The translations under genes and the position numbers were made by a program. Below are positions 16,137-24,167 of a DNA stretch of 64,000 nt, one piece after another. Source of the stretch: an uncultured Oscillospiraceae bacterium (lineage in GTDB: Bacteria; Bacillota; Clostridia; Oscillospirales; Acutalibacteraceae); assembly GCA_900542575.1 (NCBI GenBank), contig UQOE01000003.1, positions 62,001-126,000 of the forward strand, written 5' to 3'. Below the pieces are notes generated by a model. It saw only the letters and a program-made list of their open reading frames with translations, did not search any database and was not told the origin of the DNA. Numbering within the stretch: the first letter of the stretch is position 1; the number at the start of each line of letters is the position of its first letter.

Positions 16137-16137
16137 G

Positions 16138-17163
16138 TCAGCTGAGGCTTTCTTTGATTTTGATGACCAGATTGGTGTAGTCCTCTACGCGGGTGGGCTC
16201 TTTGTTGAGTACGACTTTGTCAATCAGAATGCCGAGGGAGCGGTAGCCCTGGAGGACCGGCTCCTGGCAGATGGTGGCGTTGACGATGCCGGCGTTGATC
16301 ATGTCCACGGTCTCTTTGAGCTCATCAAACGTGATGACGGTGTAGGTGCCCTTCGGACCGGCCTCCTGGATGGCGCGGCAGCCGCCGAAATTGGTGCCTG
16401 TGGTGAAGAACATGGCGTTGATTTCCGGGTGCGCCTTCAGCATGTCGCGGGTGACGAGGTAGCCCTTGTGGTTGTCGTCCTGGCTCTCGGCGACGGCGAC
16501 GATGTCGATGTTTGGATAAGATTCGTGGACGACGTCCTCAAACCCCTTTACGCGCTCCTCGTGGCCGAGTACCTGGTGCGACCCGGTGACGATGCCGACT
16601 TTCGTGGGGGTGCCGCCGCGGAGCATGCCCATGAGCTGGCCTGCGGTGCGGCCGGCTTTCAGGGCGTTGACGCCGACATAGGCGATTCGCCTGGACTTCC
16701 CGTTGTCCGTGTTGACCGTGACCACCGGAACGCCCTGTTCTGTAAAGGCGTCGATGCGCGCCAGCACGCGCTCATCCTCATAGGGGGAGATCAGCAGGCC
16801 GTTGATACCCTCTTCCATGAGCTCATCCATGGCGGCAATCTGCATTTCCACGTCATAGGGGAGGCTGCGGATGATGAGCTTACAGCCGTAGATCGAGGTC
16901 TCCTCCTGCTTCTTTTCAATGCCGCACATGACGTCGTCGAAGAACGGTTTGTCCTTCCCGAACAGAATGATGCCGATTTTGTAGGGCTTCTTCTGGGCCG
17001 CAAGGGCAATGCCGGCCTTGTTGGGGTGGTAATCCAGCTCTTTTACCGCGCGCAGAACCCGCGCTTTCGTCTCGCGGCGAACTTCGCCCCGGCCGTTGAG
17101 CACACGGTCGACTGTGCCGCGGGATACGCCGGCCCGTTCCGCGATATCTTTGATGGTTGCCAT
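16138..17163 (-). CDS. LacI-family transcriptional regulator
   Basis: The ATG at 17163 follows AGGAAGG and gives 341 residues starting MATIKDIAERAGVSRGTVDRVL, the LacI helix-turn-helix. The hinge LDYHPNKAGIALA and a periplasmic-binding-like effector domain follow; that domain contains a DGL-like NGLLISPYED, AYVGVNALKAGRTAGQLMG and a C-terminal substrate lobe. Such proteins usually sense sugars. No sugar operon is adjacent. What lies upstream instead is a palindrome-controlled small transcript, and several TGCA-type inverted repeats surround its own promoter. Confidence 0.9.
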   Translation of the reverse strand: MATIKDIAERAGVSRGTVDRVLNGRGEVRRETKARVLRAVKELDYHPNKAGIALAAQKKPYKIGIILFGKDKPFFDDVMCGIEKKQEETSIYGCKLIIRSLPYDVEMQIAAMDELMEEGINGLLISPYEDERVLARIDAFTEQGVPVVTVNTDNGKSRRIAYVGVNALKAGRTAGQLMGMLRGGTPTKVGIVTGSHQVLGHEERVKGFEDVVHESYPNIDIVAVAESQDDNHKGYLVTRDMLKAHPEINAMFFTTGTNFGGCRAIQEAGPKGTYTVITFDELKETVDMINAGIVNATICQEPVLQGYRSLGILIDKVVLNKEPTRVEDYTNLVIKIKESLS

Positions 17164-17228
17164 AAATTTGTAGGTCCTTCCTAATAGCTTTGCAATGAGT
17201 CCGTGCAAAAAGCAAATTATCCTTATTT

Positions 17229-17257
17229 ACTTTACTACAGGAAATTTGACACGTCAA
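17229..17257 (-). promoter_or_regulatory. lacI-type regulator promoter with flanking inverted repeats
   Basis: On the minus strand TTGACG (17257-17252), 17 bp, TAAAGT (17234-17229). An inverted repeat TTGAC-AC-GTCAA (17246-17257) covers the -35. TGTGCAA/TTGCACA (17271-17295) lies just upstream and TTTGCA/TGCAAA (around 17191-17211) downstream. These suggest autoregulation. Confidence 0.6.
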
Positions 17258-17338
17258 TGGCAAGGCACACTGTGCAAAAAGTGAGAACTTGCACAAATCT
17301 TTTCCGAAAAATAAATAATTATTTATTAAACATTTACC

Positions 17339-17369
17339 TTGCAGCGTTCGATTTCAAGAGTAATATAAT
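17339..17369 (+). promoter_or_regulatory. Candidate promoter of a small RNA
   Basis: TATAAT at 17364-17369 with TTGCAG at 17339-17344; the 19-bp spacer is long. No open reading frame with an RBS follows on this strand. Confidence 0.45.
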
Positions 17370-17373
17370 AGTA

Positions 17374-17399
17374 GTTCGTGAACGTGCACGTGCACGAAC
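17374..17399. promoter_or_regulatory. 26-bp LacI-type palindrome at a start site
   Basis: GTTCGTG-A-ACGTGCACGT-G-CACGAAC pairs in 12 of 13 positions. It contains GTGCACGTGCAC with the CG centre typical of LacI-family operators. It sits directly after the TATAAT at 17364, so bound repressor would block initiation. Confidence 0.65.
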
Positions 17400-17478
17400 A
17401 CACCATGACAACTCCTTGAGAAGAATTCTCCTATTTGGAAAAAGTCCGCAGCATGGTTCCCGCTGCGGACCTTTTTCT
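17376..17478 (+). ncRNA. Candidate regulated small RNA of about 100 nt
   Basis: A short transcript would begin in the palindrome and stop at a strong terminator: GTCCGCAGC (17444-17452) / GCTGCGGAC (17462-17470) followed by CTTTTTCT. The only start codon opens a 4-codon frame. The transcript carries CTCCTT (17412-17417) and TTCTCCT (17426-17432) around a GAGAA/TTCTC hairpin, motifs complementary to Shine-Dalgarno sequences as in several known riboregulators. The region lies between lacI and prsW and is otherwise empty. No transcription evidence is available. Confidence 0.45.
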
Positions 17479-17484
17479 GCCCAA

Positions 17485-17528
17485 AAACGCCGTACCGGAA
17501 AAGAAGTTCCAGGTACGGCGTTTGTCTT
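17485..17528. terminator. Terminator (bidirectional) after prsW
   Basis: A 12-bp stem AAACGCCGTACC / GGTACGGCGTTT (17485-17496, 17512-17523). On the plus strand GTCTTTTT follows; on the minus strand the hairpin is followed by TTGGGC with T-rich pairing, so it can end prsW. Confidence 0.75.
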
Positions 17529-17529
17529 T

Positions 17530-18282
17530 TTATTTGCGCATGGTGGAAAATGCGTCGAGGCTGTAGTCCTGTTTGGCTTCCCGGCGGACCAGACCGAAGC
17601 AGATGAGGTACATGACAATGACAACACCGACATAGACGGCGCTTGCGGTGCTGGTGCCGATCATGGCGCAGGAGTCATAGGTGCCGTGCATTAATACGGC
17701 GAGCAGGTAGCCGATGAAGAGATCCAGATGCTTTCCATTGGCATTGCCCAGATTCTCCTGGTACTTGGCGCGGCCATAGAAGATGCCGAACAGAACCGCG
17801 AAGGTCATGTGGCCGGGTATGGCGAGGAAGGCGCGGGGCAGGGCAACGCTCAGACCATAGTTGAAAACGTATTTGACGTTCTCGAAAGCCGCGAAACCGA
17901 GGGAGGTGGAGACCGCATAGACGATGCCGTCAAAGTGGTAGTCGAAATTGCGGTCTTTCCAGCTGCCGATGTAGGTGAAGATGGCTTTGGTTCCCTCTTC
18001 GACCACTGCGACGATGGCGAACGCGAGGATGAAATAGTACGAATTGGATTTGTCCATGACTTTGCCCACACTGACATAGTGGTTGAGGATGGACTCGCCG
18101 ATCATTTCCAGAACAATGGCACAGAGGGCGGCGACGATGCCAAGCCCAATGAGCTTGCAGATGAGTCCGATGGGCTCATGCTCGACTTTATCCTGCTTGT
18201 AGACATAGACCATCAGGAGGATGGCCGGGATGATGGCCGCTGCCAGATAGATCAGCAGAACGGTGTTGGCCGCAAGTATCAT
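17530..18282 (-). CDS. prsW: PrsW-family intramembrane metalloprotease
   Basis: This 250-residue polytopic membrane protein has about seven to eight hydrophobic segments. The family's zinc-protease motifs are present: EEGTK (around 96-100), the GFAAFENVKY helix, PGHMTF and HGTYD. In Bacillus subtilis PrsW makes the first cut in anti-sigma factor RsiW during envelope stress; the target here is unknown. AAGGAG precedes the ATG. The gene is monocistronic and divergent from the DMT permease. Confidence 0.88.
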   Translation of the reverse strand: MILAANTVLLIYLAAAIIPAILLMVYVYKQDKVEHEPIGLICKLIGLGIVAALCAIVLEMIGESILNHYVSVGKVMDKSNSYYFILAFAIVAVVEEGTKAIFTYIGSWKDRNFDYHFDGIVYAVSTSLGFAAFENVKYVFNYGLSVALPRAFLAIPGHMTFAVLFGIFYGRAKYQENLGNANGKHLDLFIGYLLAVLMHGTYDSCAMIGTSTASAVYVGVVIVMYLICFGLVRREAKQDYSLDAFSTMRK

Positions 18283-18330
18283 ATGATTATCTCCTTCTTA
18301 TTGTAACGGGCACGGTTGAAATGTGGTTCC

Positions 18331-18360
18331 ATTTTAGGACAATGTACTGCACAGCGTCAA
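18331..18360 (-). promoter_or_regulatory. prsW promoter
   Basis: On the minus strand TTGACG (18360-18355), 18 bp, TAAAAT (18336-18331). Confidence 0.65.
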
Positions 18361-18370
18361 TAACCGATAT

Positions 18371-18399
18371 TTGATTCTGCCCGACAACTTGATTATAAT
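18371..18399 (+). promoter_or_regulatory. Promoter of the DMT-Cys-rich-HAD operon
   Basis: TTGATT (18371-18376), 17-bp spacer, perfect TATAAT (18394-18399), 44 nt before the permease start. Confidence 0.8.
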
Positions 18400-18443
18400 A
18401 GTCGAAACCTGAAGAAGAAATCAAAAAGAGGGGATCTTTTTTC

Positions 18444-19319
18444 ATGAAAGTCAAAAACCAGCATCTTGTGGGAATTATCTTTGTCCTGCTCGCCGCGCTG
18501 GGCTTTTCGCTGATGACCTTTTTCGTCAAGCTCTCCGGCGACCTCCCCACCATGCAGAAGGTGTTCTTCCGGAACTTCGTGGCGGCTATTATTGCCGCAG
18601 TTACGCTGCTTCGTTCCAAAGAGAAGTTCCATGTGCGAAAGGACAGCTGGGGCTGGCTTTTTCTGCGTTCCCTGATGGGCACCCTCGGCATGATTGCCAA
18701 TTTCTGGGCCATTGACCGGATTGGCCTGGCGGACTCCAACATTCTGAACAAGATGTCGCCGTTCTTCGCCATCATCATGTCGTACTTTATTCTGAGAGAG
18801 AAGCCGAACCGGGTGGAGTGGATCAGCGTGCTGGTGGCTTTCGTCGGTGCGGTCTTCGTCATTCAGCCCTCGTCCGGCGTCGCCAGCCTTCCGGCGGTGG
18901 TCGGCCTCATCGGCGGATTCTGCGCGGGATTTGCCTATACCTGTGTCCGCAAACTGGGCCAGCGCGGCGAGCGCGGTCCGGTCATCGTCTTCGTCTTCTC
19001 CATGTTCTCCTGCCTCGTCTCGCTGCCTTTCCTGATTGCCGACTACCACCATATGAGCTGGCTGCAGCTGCTCTATCTGATTCTCGCCGGTGTGTCTGCG
19101 GCACTGGGGCAGTTCAGCATTACGGCGGCCTATACCCACGCACCTGCCAAAGAGATCTCGGTCTTCGACTACACCCAGGTCCTCTTTGCCGCGCTGCTGG
19201 GCGGCCTGGTGTTCCATGAGGTGCCGAACGTCTACAGTATTATAGGTTATGTTATCATTATTGGGACGGCTGTATTTCGCTGGTACTACAATCTGCACCG
19301 GGAGGAGGATGCGACGTGA
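18444..19319 (+). CDS. DMT-superfamily (EamA) permease
   Basis: The 291-residue protein has ten predicted membrane helices arranged as two EamA repeats. Each repeat begins with a LLAALGFSLMTFFVKL-like or VGLIGGFCAGFAYTCVRKL-like segment, and the first ends in the short Glu-Pro-rich loop REKPNRVEW. Substrates of this family range from amino acids to drugs and nucleotides, so no substrate is proposed. Its stop overlaps the GTG start of the next gene (GTGA). Confidence 0.85.
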   Translation: MKVKNQHLVGIIFVLLAALGFSLMTFFVKLSGDLPTMQKVFFRNFVAAIIAAVTLLRSKEKFHVRKDSWGWLFLRSLMGTLGMIANFWAIDRIGLADSNILNKMSPFFAIIMSYFILREKPNRVEWISVLVAFVGAVFVIQPSSGVASLPAVVGLIGGFCAGFAYTCVRKLGQRGERGPVIVFVFSMFSCLVSLPFLIADYHHMSWLQLLYLILAGVSAALGQFSITAAYTHAPAKEISVFDYTQVLFAALLGGLVFHEVPNVYSIIGYVIIIGTAVFRWYYNLHREEDAT

Positions 19320-19579
19320 AGAACTCTTATCGATTTTTTGAGAACCGGGACTGCGACTATTTCCCATGTCACAGAGGGCTGGATGCGTTTAACTGCCTTT
19401 TCTGCTACTGCCCCTTCTATCTTTGGGATGACTGCCCGGGCGCACCGAACTATCTGCCGGTCAAAGGCGGCTTCATCAAAGACTGTTCGAATTGTACTTA
19501 CCCGCATGTCCCTGCGCACTACGATGACATTATGAAGAGACTGGGCGAGCGGGCCATCCGGAAGGAGAAACCGGAATGA
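19316..19579 (+). CDS. Cysteine-rich small domain protein
   Basis: This 87-residue protein starts with GTG inside the permease stop. It has DCDYFPCHRG, FNCLFCYCPFYLWDDCPG and DCSNCTYPHVPAHYD, eight cysteines and several histidines in the arrangement of the Cys-rich small domain family (Pfam PF04071 from memory), thought to bind metal. In other genomes the family is linked to cobalamin genes. That is suggestive because the B12-dependent eutABC genes are transcribed in the same direction just downstream. The function is not established. Confidence 0.75.
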   Translation: MKNSYRFFENRDCDYFPCHRGLDAFNCLFCYCPFYLWDDCPGAPNYLPVKGGFIKDCSNCTYPHVPAHYDDIMKRLGERAIRKEKPE

Positions 19580-20394
19580 CCCCGAAGATCGTGTTTCTCG
19601 ACATCGACGGCACCCTCTGCGACCGGAGCGGTATCGTATCCGATTCCACGCTGTACGCGCTTCGAACCGCTGCGGCCAATGGCCACCAGATGGTGGTCTG
19701 CAGCGGCCGGACGAAAGTGCAGATTTTTCCGAAACTGAATCCTGCGGACTATCAGGGTGTTATCTCGGCGGCCGGCTCCTGCGTGACCTGCGGCGGCAGG
19801 GTGGTCTGGCAGAAGATTATGGAGCCGGATGCCGTGCGGCGCATGGTCCGGTTTTACCGCGGCCAGGACATGCCCTTCTTCCTGCAGTCGGAAGAGGCCA
19901 TCTATACCGACCCGCACTCTGCCTCCCAGATTCGGGATGCTTTTCTGGAGATTGGCCGCTCTGAAAAAGATGTCGAGGAGGTCTTCGGCACTCTGACGGT
20001 CGTGGACGACCCCGAGGAGCAGCCGAACATTGAGAAGGCACTTTATTACCGGTGCAAACTTCCCGTCGAGGAGGTGGATGCGGCCCTGGGGCACGCTTTC
20101 ACCATCCAGGACTCCAGCTACAAGGTGACCCGGTTCTGCGACGGCGAGGTGACCTGCCGGGGAATTACCAAGGCCGAGGGCATGCAGCACTATCTGAATT
20201 ACGTGGGACGGTCTGCAGAGGACACCATCGCTTTCGGAGACGGCCCCAACGATTTTGAAATGCTCCAGTTCGCGGGTCTGGGCGTTGCCATGGGCAACGG
20301 GGTTCCGGCCCTCCGGGAACGGGCCGACTACGTGACCGACACGGTGACGAACAACGGCATTGAGAAAGCATTTCGAAAGCTCGGTCTGATTTGA
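19576..20394 (+). CDS. Cof-type HAD hydrolase
   Basis: The 272-residue protein starts FLDIDGTLCDRSG (HAD nucleophile), followed by VVCSGRTK (motif II), a large C2 cap (about 80-185), Lys in KVTRFCDGEVTCRGITKAEG, and GDGPNDFEML (motif IV). This is the Cof/YidA group, which dephosphorylates sugar or nucleotide phosphates such as flavin or PLP precursors. It is ATGA-coupled to the Cys-rich gene, making a three-gene unit with the permease. Confidence 0.85.
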   Translation: MTPKIVFLDIDGTLCDRSGIVSDSTLYALRTAAANGHQMVVCSGRTKVQIFPKLNPADYQGVISAAGSCVTCGGRVVWQKIMEPDAVRRMVRFYRGQDMPFFLQSEEAIYTDPHSASQIRDAFLEIGRSEKDVEEVFGTLTVVDDPEEQPNIEKALYYRCKLPVEEVDAALGHAFTIQDSSYKVTRFCDGEVTCRGITKAEGMQHYLNYVGRSAEDTIAFGDGPNDFEMLQFAGLGVAMGNGVPALRERADYVTDTVTNNGIEKAFRKLGLI

Positions 20395-20409
20395 CCGCAC
20401 GAAAGGAAA

Positions 20410-20448
20410 AAGGGCGTACGGCAGAAGAAATTTCTGTCGTGCGCCCTT
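20410..20448 (+). repeat. Copy 2 of the GGGCGCACTGCAGAA hairpin family
   Basis: AAGGGCGTACGGCAGAA pairs with 20432-20448 through two wobble pairs and a GAAA-type loop. No T-tract follows (CGATTT), so termination is doubtful although position after a 3' end is conserved. Confidence 0.6.
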
Positions 20449-20694
20449 CGATTTGGAGAGAAGCTCCCTCAAATCTGACGTGCATCTACACGATGCAACT
20501 AACAGTTTAACAGAAACGGCACGGGCTTGGCAATGTGAAAGCGAAAAAATGAGGGGATCCGACCTGTGCCCGTGCCCGGAAAATTCGAAAAAATACAAGG
20601 ATTCGAACACATGCTCTACTAGAATAGTTATGGAAACAATGACGTTCTCTGTCAGCGGCAGAGGACGTCTTTGCATATTAGAGAGGAGATTTTT
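20449..20694 (+). promoter_or_regulatory. eut leader region with two inverted repeats
   Basis: This 246-nt gap has no credible gene. It contains a long-range pair GGCACGGGC/GCCCGTGCC (around 20519 and 20568). An 11-bp hairpin GACGTTCTCTG (20641-20651) / CAGAGGACGTC (20659-20669) with loop TCAGCGG lies 25 nt before eutA and is followed by only TTT. A weak TAGAAT lies at 20620. No cobalamin-riboswitch B12 box is recognisable. It may be an RNA control element of the eut operon. Confidence 0.4.
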
Positions 20695-22131
20695 ATGGCG
20701 GAAGAGCAGATTCTGAGTGCCGGTCTTGACATTGGAACCACAACCACGCAGATGGTGCTGAGCCGGCTTACGCTGGAGCGCTCCGGCGGCTACGGCATTG
20801 CGCCGAAAGTCTCCGTGACCCGGCGGGAAATCCTGTACCGCAGTCCCATCCGGTTCACCGTCCTGACCGATACCGATGCCATTGACGCAAAAGCTGCCGC
20901 CGACTTTCTGTCGGAGCAGTACCGGGCTGCAGGGGTAACTGCGGATCTGATCGGTACCGGCGCCGTCATTATCACCGGCGAATCCGCCCGAAAACGGAAT
21001 GCGCGGGAGGTAATCGACGCGCTGTCCGCGCTGGCCGGTGACTTTGTGGTGGCCGCCGCCGGGCCGGACCTGGAGAGCTGTCTCGCGGGCCGGGGCGCAG
21101 GCGCCGACGAGGCCAGCATTCGGACCGGTCAGACGGTGCTCAATGCAGATATCGGCGGCGGAACCTCCAACCTTTGTCTGTTTGAGGGCGGACGGGAAGT
21201 CGATGCGGCCTGCGCCGACATCGGCGGGCGGCTGATCTGCGTCGATGACGCCATGCGCGTGACAAAATGTTCGCCCCAGATCCGCATGCTGGCCGAACGG
21301 TACGGACTCCCCATCCGGACAGGGGAGCCCGTCACCCTGGAAACGCTGCGGAAAACGGCAGATCTGCTGGCGGAGGCGCTGGCGCAGATCTGCAATCTGG
21401 CCCCGATGACGGAACTTGGCAGGTCGCTCATCACGAACCATCCCCTCCGGGCGGACAGCCGGCCGGCCAGAATGAGCTTCTCCGGCGGCGTCGCGGACTG
21501 CATGGCGCACCCGGATGACCCGCCCTTCCGCTATGGAGACATCGGCCCTGTTCTGGCGAAGGCTATCCTGTCGCATCCGGCCTTTGCCGCGACGGCTTCT
21601 GTGCCGGCAAAGGAGACGGTCCGGGCCACGGTAATTGGCGCAGGAGCCTGCAGCATGGATGTCTCCGGCAGCACAATCGCCTGCGAGGGCGTCTCCTTCC
21701 CGCTCAAAAACCTTCCGGTCCTGCCGCTGCAGTATTTCGGGGAAGAGGACTTTGCGGGACTGCAGGAGCAGATCGCGCGGGCGGTGGCTCTGCAGAAGGA
21801 GTCCGGGCTGAGCCAGGGCGCTTTTTATCTGCACGGGGCCGTCTCTCCGTCTTTCCATGAGGTGGAGTCGCTGGCGGACCTTCTGAGTCCCACCCTGGCC
21901 GAGGCGGCGGAACGGGGCGAGGTGTTCCCGGTTATTGTCGAGACCGACTTCGGTAAGGCGCTTGGCCAGTCGCTGCGGCGCCGGCTTGGACGCGGCACGC
22001 CGGTTCTCTGTCTCGACGGCATTCACTGCCAGCAGGGAGATTACATTGACATCGGCGCACCGGTGGGCGGCGGTATAGCCGTGCCGGTTGTGGTGAAGAC
22101 GTTATTGTTTCACGAGAAGGAGGATTCTTGA
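20695..22131 (+). CDS. eutA: Ethanolamine ammonia-lyase reactivating factor EutA
   Basis: EutA is an actin/Hsp70-fold ATPase that exchanges damaged cobalamin in ethanolamine ammonia-lyase. The ATG at 20695 follows GAGAGGAG. The 478-residue protein has the phosphate-1 motif SAGLDIGTTTTQMVLS, NADIGGGTSNLCLF (phosphate-2), SGGVADCM and GAGACSMDVSG, typical of EutA. It is followed without a gap by eutB, so reactivase and enzyme are made together. No ethanolamine permease or EutVW two-component system is in the window. Confidence 0.93.
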   Translation: MAEEQILSAGLDIGTTTTQMVLSRLTLERSGGYGIAPKVSVTRREILYRSPIRFTVLTDTDAIDAKAAADFLSEQYRAAGVTADLIGTGAVIITGESARKRNAREVIDALSALAGDFVVAAAGPDLESCLAGRGAGADEASIRTGQTVLNADIGGGTSNLCLFEGGREVDAACADIGGRLICVDDAMRVTKCSPQIRMLAERYGLPIRTGEPVTLETLRKTADLLAEALAQICNLAPMTELGRSLITNHPLRADSRPARMSFSGGVADCMAHPDDPPFRYGDIGPVLAKAILSHPAFAATASVPAKETVRATVIGAGACSMDVSGSTIACEGVSFPLKNLPVLPLQYFGEEDFAGLQEQIARAVALQKESGLSQGAFYLHGAVSPSFHEVESLADLLSPTLAEAAERGEVFPVIVETDFGKALGQSLRRRLGRGTPVLCLDGIHCQQGDYIDIGAPVGGGIAVPVVVKTLLFHEKEDS

Positions 22132-23460
22132 TTGGACATTCGGGAAATCATGGCGAAGGCCAATGATAAAAAGAGCGGTGACACTCTGGCCGGAATTGCC
22201 GCGGAAAATGCCCTGGAGCGGGTGCGCGCCAGGGAAAAGCTGGCGTCGCTGACCGTCCACGACCTGTTTGAGCACCCGGCGGTCCCCTATGAGGAGGACG
22301 CCGTGACCCGGATTATCATCGACGATGTGGACCAGGAGGAGTACCGGAAAATTCAGAACTGGACCATCGGCGACCTGCGGGAGTGGCTGCTCGACGACGC
22401 CACCACCGGGGACAGGATGCTGGCGGCCGGGCGCGGCATGTCCAGCGAGGTTATTGCCGGCGTATGCAAGCTCATGGGCAATCTCGACCTGATGCTCGCC
22501 TCAAGCAAAATGCACATAGAGAAGACCTGCAACACGACCATCGGCGGGCCGAATGTCCTGGCGAGCCGGCTGCAGCCCAATCACCCGGTGGACAGCCCCA
22601 AGGGTGTTACCGCCAGTACGCTGGAGGGCCTCTCCTACGGCGTCGGCGACGCCGTTCTGGGCCTGAACCCTGCCATCGATACGGTGGAGAGCACCGTCAG
22701 CATCTGGAATATATTAAACGGCATCCGGGACAGGTACGAAGTCCCGACGCAGACCTGCGTCCTCAGCCATGTCACGACCCAGATGAAGGCGCTGCAGACC
22801 GGCGCCAAGGCGGACCTGTGTTTCCAGTCGCTTGCTGGCACCGAAGATGCACTTGCAGCTTTCGGCGTGACGACGGATATGCTGTCGGAGGCGCGGCAGA
22901 TGTTCCTGGAGGACGGCAGCGCCAAGGGCCCCAACGTCATGTACTTTGAGACCGGCCAGGGGAGCGAGCTCTCCAGCTCAGCCCACCACGGCTGGGACCA
23001 GGTGACCATGGAATGCCGCTGCTATGGCCTGGCCCGCCACTACGACCCGTTCCTGGTCAACACGGTCGTCGGGTTTATGGGGCCGGAGTACCTGTACGAC
23101 GCCCATCAGCTGCTGCGCGCCGGATTGGAGGATGTTTTCAACGGGCATCTCCACGGACTGCCTATGGGTTGCGATGTCTGCTATACCAACCACATGCCCA
23201 CGGACCAGAACGACGGCGAAAATCTGGCCGTCATGCTGACGGCGGCGGGCTGCCACTACTTTATGGGTCTTCCCCAGGGCGACGACATCATGCTGATGTA
23301 TCAGTCCACGGGCTACCACGACATTGCCGCCCTTCGGACGATGATGAAGAGACGTCCCATCCCGGAGTTCGAGGCCTGGCTTGAAAAACGGGGCATCTGG
23401 GAGGACGGCCATCTCGGTCCGGCGGCCGGCGACCCGACCCGATTCCTGGAGGAGGTGTGA
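22132..23460 (+). CDS. eutB: Ethanolamine ammonia-lyase large subunit EutB
   Basis: EutB with EutC and adenosylcobalamin splits ethanolamine into acetaldehyde and ammonia. The start is a TTG directly after the eutA stop, preceded by AAGGAGG at 22118. The 442-residue TIM barrel begins MDIREIMAKANDKKSGD and shows LMGNLDLMLAS, CNTTIGGPNVLASRLQPNHP, GLNPAIDTVES and GLPMGCDVCYTNH, as in characterised EutB. Length is within the family range. Confidence 0.95.
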   Translation: MDIREIMAKANDKKSGDTLAGIAAENALERVRAREKLASLTVHDLFEHPAVPYEEDAVTRIIIDDVDQEEYRKIQNWTIGDLREWLLDDATTGDRMLAAGRGMSSEVIAGVCKLMGNLDLMLASSKMHIEKTCNTTIGGPNVLASRLQPNHPVDSPKGVTASTLEGLSYGVGDAVLGLNPAIDTVESTVSIWNILNGIRDRYEVPTQTCVLSHVTTQMKALQTGAKADLCFQSLAGTEDALAAFGVTTDMLSEARQMFLEDGSAKGPNVMYFETGQGSELSSSAHHGWDQVTMECRCYGLARHYDPFLVNTVVGFMGPEYLYDAHQLLRAGLEDVFNGHLHGLPMGCDVCYTNHMPTDQNDGENLAVMLTAAGCHYFMGLPQGDDIMLMYQSTGYHDIAALRTMMKRRPIPEFEAWLEKRGIWEDGHLGPAAGDPTRFLEEV

Positions 23461-23462
23461 CA

Positions 23463-24167
23463 ATGGCATTTCTTTATCCGGAAGAGATGAAGCGCATGCA
23501 GAGCGAGACTCCGGCGCGCATCGGCATCGGCCATGCGGGGCCGCGCTACACCACGGAGGCAATGCTCGCCTTTCAGGAAGCACATGCCAGGGCGAACGAT
23601 GCGGTTCTGACCGAGGTCCCGCAGGAAGTGCTCGAAAAGCTGGGCGTCTTCGAGGTCCGCACCAAATGCAAAGACAAGTACGAGATGCTGACACGGCCTG
23701 ACTGGGGCCGCATCTTTGAGGAGGACGCCCGGAAGACGATCTCCGAGCGGTGCCGGCACCACATCGATATCCAGATTTACTTCGGCGACGGGCTCTGCAG
23801 CCCCTCCGTCGGCGCAAATCTGCCGGATCTGTACCCCGCCCTGCGGGCACAGCTGGAGGCCGAGGGGTTCAACGTCGGCACGCCGTTTTTTGTCCGCTAC
23901 TGCAGGGTCAATACAGCAAGGACCATCGGTCCGCTGCTGGATGCCAAGCTGACCTGTGTGCTGCTGGGCGAGCGCCCGGGTCTGATTACCAGCGAATCCA
24001 TGTCCGCCTATATGGCGCTGAATGCAAGGCCGGACATGTCAGAATCCGATTATAAAGTGGTCAGCAACATCAGCCGTGTCGGTATGCCGCCGGTTGAGGC
24101 TGCGGCCTACATCGCAGAGCTCATGACCGGAATGCTCCGGCCGGGCGGAAAGGAACCGAGAATATGA
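23463..24167 (+). CDS. eutC: Ethanolamine ammonia-lyase small subunit EutC
   Basis: This is the cobalamin-binding partner of EutB. ATG 23463 is preferred over the GTG at 23457, because the GGAGG lies right before the GTG. The 234-residue protein has TPARIGIGHAGPRYTTEAML, the IYFGDGLCSPSV segment and LLGERPGLITSESMSAYM near the end, matching the short Gram-positive EutC. The four-base overlap ATGA couples it to the amidohydrolase. Confidence 0.95.
   Translation: MAFLYPEEMKRMQSETPARIGIGHAGPRYTTEAMLAFQEAHARANDAVLTEVPQEVLEKLGVFEVRTKCKDKYEMLTRPDWGRIFEEDARKTISERCRHHIDIQIYFGDGLCSPSVGANLPDLYPALRAQLEAEGFNVGTPFFVRYCRVNTARTIGPLLDAKLTCVLLGERPGLITSESMSAYMALNARPDMSESDYKVVSNISRVGMPPVEAAAYIAELMTGMLRPGGKEPRI

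Noticed and set aside
20449..20694. Cobalamin riboswitch before eutABC
   Set aside because: No B12-box consensus (GCCACTG-type core) or matching kissing-loop layout could be found.
20453..20716. 87-codon frame in the eut leader
   Set aside because: No RBS, it overlaps the hairpins and the eutA start, and shows no protein-like pattern.
19519..22026. 835-codon open frame on the minus strand
   Set aside because: It lies antisense to the HAD gene and eutA, has no RBS or recognisable domain, and is the product of high GC in the third codon position of the real genes.
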